Shown here one piece after another: positions 33,536-41,903 of a stretch of 52,634 bases of DNA. The position numbers were made by a program, and so were the translations under genes. How positions within the stretch are numbered: position 1 is the first letter of the stretch; each line of letters begins with the position of its first letter. The stretch is from a virus: positions 1 to 52,634 of IMG/VR virus record IMGVR_UViG_3300024346_000089. One strand, given 5' to 3'. A model generated the notes under the pieces. It did no database searches, was not told where the DNA came from, and worked only from the letters and a program-made list of their open reading frames with translations.

Positions 33536-35584
33536 ATGCATGAACTAATCACGGAAATCAAGACGCTTGAATTTGCAAGTGCTTGCTGCCCAAACTCAAT
33601 GCTCACGAAGGTGCGTGTTGTATTTGCAGCGCAAAAATCAGCACCGAATAATGTGATGCGGTCTTTGCCTGCAAACCGTGGAGAGTTGATTACATTTAAG
33701 GCACTTGCAAAACGCAATGGTCGCATGCGTGAGTACGAAGTGAAGCGAGTCGGTTCAATCGGCTCAAGCAATCCACTCCTGCAGGGCGTACAGGCCGCTG
33801 GCTCAATGGCACTACCTGGCGACTCAAGCATTCTAAGAAGTCCGATACGAAGCACTGTATTTGGCTCGCTCACCCCAGGAATGCCAAGTATTCCAGGAAT
33901 TCCAGGACGAGGACTTGGCGGACGCGACAGGACATATCACTGCCCAGAGGGCTATCAGTACGGTGGTCGTTTTACAGACAAGAAGTTCTCTAACTGTGGA
34001 GCAAAACTATTTGATATTGCGGGTCCTCTTGGTCTTGCAATATCTGCAATACGGGCAGTGAGAAATGCGATTAAGCCAGGACCATCAACACAGGGCGAAA
34101 CGCTTGGCGCTGGTCAGTACCCAGAAAGCATTGTTGATTCTCGCAAACCACAAATTCCAAAAGTGTCTTTGTCTAATCCACAAAAACTGAAACTTGAAGT
34201 TGACAAATTGGTTACTCCGCTTGGAAAGCAATCTGAGCCAGTCGCGAGAATGGTGAGACGAGACGGATTTGTTCTAGAGCCAGTTGTTCCTCCATCGGTT
34301 CTAAGGACCATTCCAGACAACAGGGACATGGAGGGCGCAACATACATTGCAAGCCACCTCAGTCCAGACACAATCGGAAAAGACGAACTAGGTCTTCTTT
34401 CCAATACTGGAATTCAGAGTTTGAAGTATGTTCTTCCTGGTGGCTCAACGCTCACCCTTGAGAAGAAGCGACCACTCACGGTCGGAGAGCGTCGCAAACT
34501 TGGTCGCACCGTAAATGCTGCAATTGCTTCGTCAAATGACAAAGACCCAGCATCACGATTGAAGATGGTTGCCACCGAAACTGGAGACGGAATTGGATAC
34601 AGCGAAAAATTCGTTGGCATCTCAAACCCAAACAGCGTTGGACCAGACGGCAAAGAGCGCTGGGCATCCACGGTGTTTGGCAAGAAGCGCCCAGCACAGC
34701 AAGACGCTCAACAAGAGGCTGCGCCAGTACAGGCTGCTCCAGCAGAACAGCCAGGCATCGGAACTGTTGATGGGGCAATCAACCACATCAAGAACGGCGG
34801 AAGCCTTGCTGATATTGCGCCAGACATTCTTCAAGAAGTACTCAAGAAGATGCGTGAAATCAAGACGCAAAAAATCAACGACCGTCAGTCGCTTGTGTCA
34901 ATGCCTAACGGCGACAAACTGTTGCTCAATTCGTCTGCCAACAATTTTGACCACATCGGACAGCGCTTTGCGTCAGAAATTCAAGAGCACCTTGGAATCA
35001 AGGCTCCAGACATCTTCTTCGTTGGCGTTGGTGATAAGCGAAACTACCTCGCACAAGACGCTGAAACAGCAATTCGTGGAGCGAAGATTGACAGGAACTC
35101 TAAGTTCGCTGACTCCAATCCAATGGATGTAACCAGGCTGATGTTTGCAGACATCCTCACGGACACGAGGAACCGAAACATAGGGACAATCGCGTTGTTG
35201 TCAGCGAAAGACAATAAGTACATCCTTGCAACATCAAATCCTGGCTCTGGGCTTACTGGTCTTGATGAAATATCAATTACAAAACGCACTGAAATGAACA
35301 TTGAGGAATTGCTGACTCCAGGCGAGTTGGCAGTTTATGTAAATTACTTTGAAATCCTTAAAGACCTGCAGCAGGCTCAGTACCAGCAATTTATTGCTAC
35401 ACTTATTCAGAGGGCAAGAGCCTTTAATTTCAGCAACTTTAAGTCAAAACTTTACAACGACGGAAAATTGTCGCAAGGCGAAAAAATTCACTTGAACATT
35501 CTTGACAAATTGTTCAATCAACGCCTTGGTCGTTTGACAAATGCAAGAGATTCAATCTACGAAATTGTGAGCGCTAAGAAATGA
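33536..35584 (+). CDS. Large cargo-type protein with CPxG-FTD-SNC module and C-terminal kinase-like domain
   Basis: A 682-residue protein. Residues 136-154 carry the Cys module CPEG(x6)FTD(x3)SNC with the same spacing as in the 1907-residue protein. A mid domain (~220-340) includes DGFVLEPVVPPSVL and a beta segment KYVLPGGSTLTL. After a Gln/Ala/Pro linker, residues ~410-682 resemble the C-terminal half of the HipA/PI-kinase-like domain seen at the end of the 1966-residue neighbour: ASEIQEHLGI, then TRLMFADILTDTRNRNIGT and a segment with GSGLTGLD. The expected catalytic Asp/Asn pattern is degenerate, so enzymatic activity is uncertain. Confidence 0.65.
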   Translation: MHELITEIKTLEFASACCPNSMLTKVRVVFAAQKSAPNNVMRSLPANRGELITFKALAKRNGRMREYEVKRVGSIGSSNPLLQGVQAAGSMALPGDSSILRSPIRSTVFGSLTPGMPSIPGIPGRGLGGRDRTYHCPEGYQYGGRFTDKKFSNCGAKLFDIAGPLGLAISAIRAVRNAIKPGPSTQGETLGAGQYPESIVDSRKPQIPKVSLSNPQKLKLEVDKLVTPLGKQSEPVARMVRRDGFVLEPVVPPSVLRTIPDNRDMEGATYIASHLSPDTIGKDELGLLSNTGIQSLKYVLPGGSTLTLEKKRPLTVGERRKLGRTVNAAIASSNDKDPASRLKMVATETGDGIGYSEKFVGISNPNSVGPDGKERWASTVFGKKRPAQQDAQQEAAPVQAAPAEQPGIGTVDGAINHIKNGGSLADIAPDILQEVLKKMREIKTQKINDRQSLVSMPNGDKLLLNSSANNFDHIGQRFASEIQEHLGIKAPDIFFVGVGDKRNYLAQDAETAIRGAKIDRNSKFADSNPMDVTRLMFADILTDTRNRNIGTIALLSAKDNKYILATSNPGSGLTGLDEISITKRTEMNIEELLTPGELAVYVNYFEILKDLQQAQYQQFIATLIQRARAFNFSNFKSKLYNDGKLSQGEKIHLNILDKLFNQRLGRLTNARDSIYEIVSAKK

Positions 35585-38500
35585 AGCAATACGCAATCCT
35601 GAAAGACGCAATCCGAAATGAAAACTTCGGGATAGTTGTTAAGTCTGATGAATCAACAAAGTTTTTTGGATTCACCGAGCACGGCTCAGAATGGTCCAAG
35701 TGGGCAAATAGCGTAAAAAGCGCAGAGTCGGTGCTCCCAGATGGAATCACTGTTGGCGAATTCAAGACCCTGACCGAAGATATTTTGGTCAAGTTTGATA
35801 TTGACTCATCTGATATTGAAGTCAAGTCAGAAGTGTTGACTGAATCCCGCAGGTTCAATAAGTTCGTTGAGTCAAAGTCGCTTAACAGCGCTTCAAAGTT
35901 GGTCAGTATTTCCGACAGTCCGATTAGGGCCTGCGGGATACACCATCAAACAGCGATTAACTTCAAGGCTCGCTTGTTCCGTGGTGAACAAACAAGAGGC
36001 GAGTTGGCACTCAAGTCAAGGTTTGGGCAACTTGCGTTCAACCATGAAATCAGTCGTTTTAATCCACGACCAAACTCTGAAACAAAGAGCATTGAATTTG
36101 CAAACATCCGAAAGAAGATTAATTCTGGCGCAGAGCGCCGATTCGGTCAGCAGATTGTCAAGTCAATTAACAACTCAATATCCGAGGTAAAAGTTCAAGA
36201 CGACTGGATGAAGCGTCGCGGAAAAATTGGAATCAACACTTCCGAAATAATTGATTTCCACGAAAAGGGTCTTGGACGAGCAATTGGTCGTGCAATATTT
36301 GGTCGCGGTCGTGGTCGCGGTCGTGGAATGGGCGGGAATGCAAGCAGGTTTATTGCTGGTGTTACGGACCCAAGCAAGCGCCGAGATGTTGACGGCGACG
36401 GAATGATTTTTGATGGCACATGGCGAGAAATGCCAGACCCGACAAGATTCAATCCAAATACTCGCTTACCAAACAGAATGCCTGGTGGCGGAGCACAACG
36501 CCCATACAGGCCTGGCCAGGATACTGGAGCGCCAACAGTGGTTGACGATATTCCAGGGAAAGATGATAATTCGTTAATTGACGAACTTAATTATCTTGAA
36601 AATAGAATCTACCCAATCAATGGAGATGTGACCAGTCCGCGTCAAGATAAAGAACGCGCTGTTGCAATTAGAAGAGAATTACGCAAACGAGGGATTCGTC
36701 AGAGAGACATTGAGGCAAGAGACCCATTTGCCAATGTATTTGAAAGAATGCGCAACGATGAGCGTTCAGGACTTCGCTCGCAGCGCGGTGACAAGAAACC
36801 AAATGTAACGCCAGCAAATAAGCCAACAGAAAAGCCAAAAGACCCTTCAAAGATGACGAAGGAAGAAATTGACGACCTTCTCTATGACTTAAGGGAAGAT
36901 TGGAAGCAGCGTAAGCGCTCAATGGAAGCAGACCTCATGGAGGACATGTTCTATTGGGAGGATGAAGAAATTGCAAAGCGTTTCATGGACGAATATGGAA
37001 TGACGAAGCGCGAAGCAATGAAGGAAGTTGACAACTGGCGCGACCTTTACGATGAATACACGCAGGCTCAGATGGACTACGACGAGCGCCGTGCCGAACT
37101 TCTTGATGCAAAAGAGAAGGCTCCGTTTGCTGATGATGTTGAAGAAACTGGCGACGAACCACAACAAATGCGCGGACTCCGTTCTGCTAAAGACGAAGTT
37201 GGCGACAACATTATTGACGAACTCCTTGATAGGGCCGATGGAGCAAACGATGGAATCACTCCATTGTTGGAAAAACTCAAGAAGAACAAGTTGTCAGATG
37301 ATGAAAAATCTGACCTTCTTGAAATGCTTAACGACGAGTTCAAAAACGGCGACCTTGCTGGCGACGAAAGACTTGACAAGTTAATCAAGAAAATTAAGAA
37401 GCAGAAACAGTCTGATGGCGGACTAGTTGAGCCAGACCTCCAGGGTCTTCGTAACCAGTTCGGTAGTCGTGGATTGAGTTCCCGCCAGCAGCGAGATATT
37501 CAGAAGTTCGGTCGCGCATTCTCGCCTGGCACAGACCCAAGCAACCGAGAAGTTATTGATGAACTTCTTGAAAGTGCTGAGGGAGCAAACGACCCAATTA
37601 CGAACAAACTCCAAAAATTAAAACTGTGGCCTCGCCTTGACGACAATGAAAAAGCAGACATTCTTGAGGACCTCACAAACGAGTACAACAATGGTGAACT
37701 CGCTGGCGATGACCGTTTGAAGAAATTGATTGATGACCTTTCCGACAGTGGAAATGCAACAATCTTCCCAGACCTCTCGTCAAGTCGCTACGACGCTGGA
37801 TACACGCCAGAAGCAGAAAGAGAATTCCTTGATTCGGTAATTGAGGAACTCTCGCAAGATGGTGGACCATTTGAAAGTGGATTCACAAACGAAGACGCGG
37901 AAGCGTTGATGAATGCATTCAGGGAGCCAGGCGATTCCCCTCGTGGACTTGCTTCACGACGCGATAGCAAGCCAGCGAGTACCGCCAAGAAAATCATGTC
38001 TCGCAACTATGACAGTTCTGAGGCTGGTGGTGCAGATTTAGATTCTGGTATTCGTCAAGTTGCCCAGAGTCTTGGCATGGACAAAGAGGCGGAGGACAAA
38101 CTTTCCAAACTGATTTATGACATCGCTGAACCGCGAACAGTTAGCCGACCAGAAACAAGCGACGAGTCAATTGACAAAATAACAAAAGATAAGACACAGC
38201 GAGAAATTCTCAAGGCCGCAGTTGACGAGTTCACGAATCTGACTAATCCAGAGAGAATCACTTCCCCAGATGCAGCAAAGCGAATCATCCGAGATGGATT
38301 CAATAGCACGCAATCAGGTGGTGCCGACTTGGACTCTGGTATTCGCGGTGTTGCTCGTGGATTGGGTCTTGACTTTGACGCACAAAACGAACTCTCAAGT
38401 CTTGTTTACGACATCGCTCAATCAAAGCCAAAAGCAGTAAAGAAGATAGATTCACTTCCTGATGAGTTGACAGACGACGATGCTAAGAGTGAGATTCTTA

Positions 38501-41481
38501 AAGAGTCACTTCGTGAATTCTACAAAGAGACTAGGTCTGCACCAAGTGGACTTGCCTCACGACGCAACGATGTTGAAACATATGGAACCCTCCCTAGTTC
38601 AATGGGTGGACGAGAGACAGACCGCGAAAAGGAACTGCGCGAACTTTCTGAGTCATTGAGGGCTGAAACGCAAAGAGTGATGCAGCAGTTGGATGGGGCT
38701 GGAATACGCGACGGCCGCATTGGGCGCAACACAAGCAGGCAATCAGAAATCGCCGACAGAGTCCGTCGCGCTTCGGAAAACATGCCAGATTCAGCACGCC
38801 GCCAACGCAATGCTGTTCCGCAGAACATGAGTTCACGCCGTGCAACGGCAACGACCGAACGAGCAGCAGCACCACGAGGACTTGCATCTGACCGACCAAA
38901 GCCAAAGGTCAAGAAGAAGACCAGCAACGCAGTACCTGGCGTTGATGCGGTAGATGAAAAAGACGGACGGTTCTGGAGCACGCTGACACCAGAGGAGCAA
39001 CAAAAGGCTCAAGCGGCGCTAGAGAACCATAAGTTAGAAATGGAAAAGAAACTCAAGAGCCGTTACGCAACATGGTGGCGTGGTCAGGTTCGTGGAGCAC
39101 AGAAACAGGGTGTTCGTGGTGGACGATTTGCGCCACGAGACGAAGACGATTCATTGAACTTCGGCGACATCACAGAAATGCAGCGCCAACTTGATATCGC
39201 TATTGCAAATGGAACTGTATCCAGCGTTGCTGTTGATAAAGAAGGAAAGCCAATAATTAACAAAGATGGCACTCCAAAGCAATCAATGGCAGATGTATAC
39301 CAAAAAGAAATTGACACATTAAGCCTTCTTTTGAATATGGAAAAGGCAAAAGATTATTCAAAACTTGAACATCTACATCCAATTCAGAAGAAAATTGTTC
39401 TTGAAGCAATTGGTAAAAAAGGTGGCGACAAGGAATTCAAGGGTGGCACAAAATCCACATACTTTGGACGCGGCGGTGGTGTAACACGCACAGCGGCAGA
39501 TGTGGCAGCAGCAGCAGAAGCAGCAAAAGATAAGAAGAAGGGCGATGCTGGAACAATCAAGTTCCGTCAACGAATTCTTCGCGTCAACCCAGAGCGTGCG
39601 AGAAGGCGTGAACTACGAAAGAACAGAATCTCAAACAAACCTGGACGACGAGGAGAAATCCTTGACCCAACGCTTGCAGCAAAGCAGAAGAAGTTGCGTG
39701 CACAAGCCAAGATTCGCGGAATCAAGAGCAAGTTCAAGGGCAAGCGTGATGCAGCAAAACTGACAAAGCAAGTTGAAGGACAGAGAGCAGAACTGCATCC
39801 GTTGACATTCAACCAAGACGGAAGCATCACGATGACCCCAGCGTTCCCAGACATGCTTGCATTCTTGTCTGGCTCGCTGCATGCAAATAAGAAGAAGGGC
39901 GAAAAAGCCGAACAGCGAGTGTTTGACAGACTTCTTGCCGACCTTTGGGAAAACACTGGTTTTGCGCAAAAGCCGATTCTTATTAGGCCAGAAGAAATTG
40001 ATGAACTCATCAAGGCTGGATGGCAGCCAATTGTTCGCGGAACTGGTGGAGAAAAAGTAAACAGCGAAGGCTATGTTGAACAGTTCTTGACATCTGAAGG
40101 ACGATTCATTCCTGGTCAAGGTGCGCGTGCTTACGGAGTTGGAGAGTACTTCACATTCCCAGGAGAGTCGCGATGGGACAGTGGTTACACTGGAGGAGAG
40201 AATGCAAGGCACACAATCCTTGCGCTAGTTCCTCCTACGGCAAATATTGTTTCGCAATCCGAACTAGGCAGTGAAGTACGCAAACTCAAGGAACACCTAA
40301 ATAAAATCAGCGAACGAGTTGGTGAAGTCGGTGGACGAGATGCTGCTGCAGCCATGTCAACTCCAGAATTGGTAAAGGAATTGCGCGAGGCTACTGGCGA
40401 CATTTCCGACGATACACGAGCATCGCAAATAATCAAGGGCATGATTGACATGCTTGAAGAAAAAGATAACGCTGGAGAAGATACGGCTCAATTGCGAGGT
40501 CAGGTTGTTGACGGCCTTGACTACATGAAGCGAATCGCCGACCATAACGACATCGGACATGTTGCCCCAATGCTTGGAGTTGACGGCCATGAACCAGATG
40601 GAGAGTCTGGTGTGTTCTTGCTCCACAACCGTGGTGCTGTTGCCGCTGTTCAGCGTCCACTCACCCGTAAAGAAGGAAAAGAACTTGGACAGTTCAAGAA
40701 GTCAATCTGGAAGTCGTGGGGACGAGACAAAGTAACAAGCCCTATGCCAGAGTCTGCTCCTGCTGCACCAAAAGCACCAAAGGCGCCAAAGGCACCGAAA
40801 GCAAGTAAGCCAGCAACGACAAACGCATACAGCAAAGTTGATGTGAGCGGATGGGAAAAAGTTGGTGGACAGAGAGGCTCAAACCCTGGTGGAACATTCA
40901 CCGACTCTGCTGGTGTTGAGCACTACATAAAGACGCCAAGCACTCCGCTTCATGCAGAAAACGAAAGCCTTGCGTCAACGCTCTACAACATGCTTGGTGT
41001 AAACGCCGCCGATGTTCAGGTTGGCGATGATAATGGGCAGGTTAAGACTGTTTCAAAAATCGTTCAAGGCGCACGGTCTGCAACATCTAGCGACAAGAAG
41101 CAAATGCAAAGCGCGTTTGTTGCTGACGCATGGCTAGGCAACTGGGACGCTGTTTTGAATGACAACACGCTTATTGACTCGTCTGGGAAACCAGTAAAGA
41201 TTGATGTCGGTGGTTCAATGTTGTTCAGGGCTCGCGGTGGAGCCAAGGGCGCGCAATTCGGCGATACGGTCGGAGAAATAGACACCCTTCGTCAGCGGAA
41301 CTCAGTCTACGCAGATATCACTGACGCTCAGATTAAGGAACAGGTAAAAGCCCTTAAATCAGTGAGCGCAGACATGATTAAAGCCCAAGTCAAGGCGATT
41401 CTTACCGATTCTGCGCAAGCCACAAAACTTGCTGATACCCTTATTGCTCGTCGCCAAGACCTTATTAACAGGTATGGCTGA
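35581..41481 (+). CDS. Giant polydomain protein with DGDG module, internal repeats, ART-like and HipA/PI-kinase-like domains
   Basis: A 1966-residue protein; its ATG overlaps the previous stop (ATGA). Residues ~225-290 hold the shared module: KGLGRAIGRAIF, an Arg-Gly repeat (GRGRGRGRG), and D269-V-D-G-D-G-M-I-F-D-G-T. Two pairs of internal repeats span residues ~540-985. Six G-L-[ARS]-S sequences lie at 397, 532, 631, 789, 990 and 1100. Residues ~1480-1560 (PIVRGTGG, a Glu-Gln-Phe helix, YGVGEYFTF, ILALVPPTANIV) resemble a phage-type ADP-ribosyltransferase. Residues ~1750-1966 resemble a HipA/PI3K-like kinase: GSNPGGTF loop, YIKTP (Lys), FVADAWLGNWDAVLNDN, and KIDVGGSMLFRA as the metal-binding Asp. 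Likely a multi-effector polyprotein packaged in the head. Confidence 0.8.
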   Translation: MKQYAILKDAIRNENFGIVVKSDESTKFFGFTEHGSEWSKWANSVKSAESVLPDGITVGEFKTLTEDILVKFDIDSSDIEVKSEVLTESRRFNKFVESKSLNSASKLVSISDSPIRACGIHHQTAINFKARLFRGEQTRGELALKSRFGQLAFNHEISRFNPRPNSETKSIEFANIRKKINSGAERRFGQQIVKSINNSISEVKVQDDWMKRRGKIGINTSEIIDFHEKGLGRAIGRAIFGRGRGRGRGMGGNASRFIAGVTDPSKRRDVDGDGMIFDGTWREMPDPTRFNPNTRLPNRMPGGGAQRPYRPGQDTGAPTVVDDIPGKDDNSLIDELNYLENRIYPINGDVTSPRQDKERAVAIRRELRKRGIRQRDIEARDPFANVFERMRNDERSGLRSQRGDKKPNVTPANKPTEKPKDPSKMTKEEIDDLLYDLREDWKQRKRSMEADLMEDMFYWEDEEIAKRFMDEYGMTKREAMKEVDNWRDLYDEYTQAQMDYDERRAELLDAKEKAPFADDVEETGDEPQQMRGLRSAKDEVGDNIIDELLDRADGANDGITPLLEKLKKNKLSDDEKSDLLEMLNDEFKNGDLAGDERLDKLIKKIKKQKQSDGGLVEPDLQGLRNQFGSRGLSSRQQRDIQKFGRAFSPGTDPSNREVIDELLESAEGANDPITNKLQKLKLWPRLDDNEKADILEDLTNEYNNGELAGDDRLKKLIDDLSDSGNATIFPDLSSSRYDAGYTPEAEREFLDSVIEELSQDGGPFESGFTNEDAEALMNAFREPGDSPRGLASRRDSKPASTAKKIMSRNYDSSEAGGADLDSGIRQVAQSLGMDKEAEDKLSKLIYDIAEPRTVSRPETSDESIDKITKDKTQREILKAAVDEFTNLTNPERITSPDAAKRIIRDGFNSTQSGGADLDSGIRGVARGLGLDFDAQNELSSLVYDIAQSKPKAVKKIDSLPDELTDDDAKSEILKESLREFYKETRSAPSGLASRRNDVETYGTLPSSMGGRETDREKELRELSESLRAETQRVMQQLDGAGIRDGRIGRNTSRQSEIADRVRRASENMPDSARRQRNAVPQNMSSRRATATTERAAAPRGLASDRPKPKVKKKTSNAVPGVDAVDEKDGRFWSTLTPEEQQKAQAALENHKLEMEKKLKSRYATWWRGQVRGAQKQGVRGGRFAPRDEDDSLNFGDITEMQRQLDIAIANGTVSSVAVDKEGKPIINKDGTPKQSMADVYQKEIDTLSLLLNMEKAKDYSKLEHLHPIQKKIVLEAIGKKGGDKEFKGGTKSTYFGRGGGVTRTAADVAAAAEAAKDKKKGDAGTIKFRQRILRVNPERARRRELRKNRISNKPGRRGEILDPTLAAKQKKLRAQAKIRGIKSKFKGKRDAAKLTKQVEGQRAELHPLTFNQDGSITMTPAFPDMLAFLSGSLHANKKKGEKAEQRVFDRLLADLWENTGFAQKPILIRPEEIDELIKAGWQPIVRGTGGEKVNSEGYVEQFLTSEGRFIPGQGARAYGVGEYFTFPGESRWDSGYTGGENARHTILALVPPTANIVSQSELGSEVRKLKEHLNKISERVGEVGGRDAAAAMSTPELVKELREATGDISDDTRASQIIKGMIDMLEEKDNAGEDTAQLRGQVVDGLDYMKRIADHNDIGHVAPMLGVDGHEPDGESGVFLLHNRGAVAAVQRPLTRKEGKELGQFKKSIWKSWGRDKVTSPMPESAPAAPKAPKAPKAPKASKPATTNAYSKVDVSGWEKVGGQRGSNPGGTFTDSAGVEHYIKTPSTPLHAENESLASTLYNMLGVNAADVQVGDDNGQVKTVSKIVQGARSATSSDKKQMQSAFVADAWLGNWDAVLNDNTLIDSSGKPVKIDVGGSMLFRARGGAKGAQFGDTVGEIDTLRQRNSVYADITDAQIKEQVKALKSVSADMIKAQVKAILTDSAQATKLADTLIARRQDLINRYG
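37201..37740 (+). repeat. Two ~65-residue internal protein repeats (IDELL-type)
   Basis: Residues ~543-606 and ~656-720 of the 1966-residue protein align: IIDELLDRADGANDGIT against VIDELLESAEGANDPIT, then LAGDERLDKLI against LAGDDRLKKLI. The DNA copies have diverged, showing an old duplication under protein-level selection. Confidence 0.8.
37984..38533 (+). repeat. Two ~85-residue internal protein repeats (GGADLDSGIR-type)
   Basis: Residues ~802-885 and ~900-985 align around GGADLDSGIR, followed by LSKLIYDIA versus LSSLVYDIA, then REILKAAVDEF versus SEILKESLREF. Each pair is bordered by a GL[A]S sequence, suggesting repeat-plus-linker units. Confidence 0.8.
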
Positions 41482-41501
41482 GGAAATAGGAGGTAGTTAT
41501 C

Positions 41502-41894
41502 ATGAAGAATCTTTCTGAAGGCGTAAAAGCACACATGGCATACGCGGAGATGCGTGACGAAATGGTTGAACTCAAGGCGTACCCACCATTTAGCACCATG
41601 CCAAAAGACCCAAACGGCGATTTGGTGTTTCCGAGGATGAGTGCCATTGGGGAAAAATTTGACGCAGCAATCAGGAAAGAAATGGACCGCATTCATTCGC
41701 TCTCCAAAGATGCAGAAACAGAAAAAGATTTAACCCCAGAAATGTTTTCGCGCCCATTCTCAACACTGTCAATTGAGTTTGCTGACGACCTGGAAGAGGC
41801 AAGGCTTTACAAAAAGCGCTACAACGACCCAGTCGTTGCGCTTGAGGCTGCACAAGAAATTTACAAGGAGCCAGAAACCGAGCCAAAAAAGTAG
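41502..41894 (+). CDS. Small hypothetical partner of the 1966-residue protein
   Basis: A 130-residue charged protein (FDAAIRKEMDRIHSLSKDAETE, FADDLEEARLYKKRYND) with no recognised domain, following the giant gene by 20 bp with a very strong Shine-Dalgarno (AGGAGG). The strong ribosome-binding site implies higher expression than its neighbours, as expected for a chaperone or immunity partner. Function is unproven. Confidence 0.6.
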   Translation: MKNLSEGVKAHMAYAEMRDEMVELKAYPPFSTMPKDPNGDLVFPRMSAIGEKFDAAIRKEMDRIHSLSKDAETEKDLTPEMFSRPFSTLSIEFADDLEEARLYKKRYNDPVVALEAAQEIYKEPETEPKK

Positions 41895-41903
41895 GTTTAG
41901 GTA

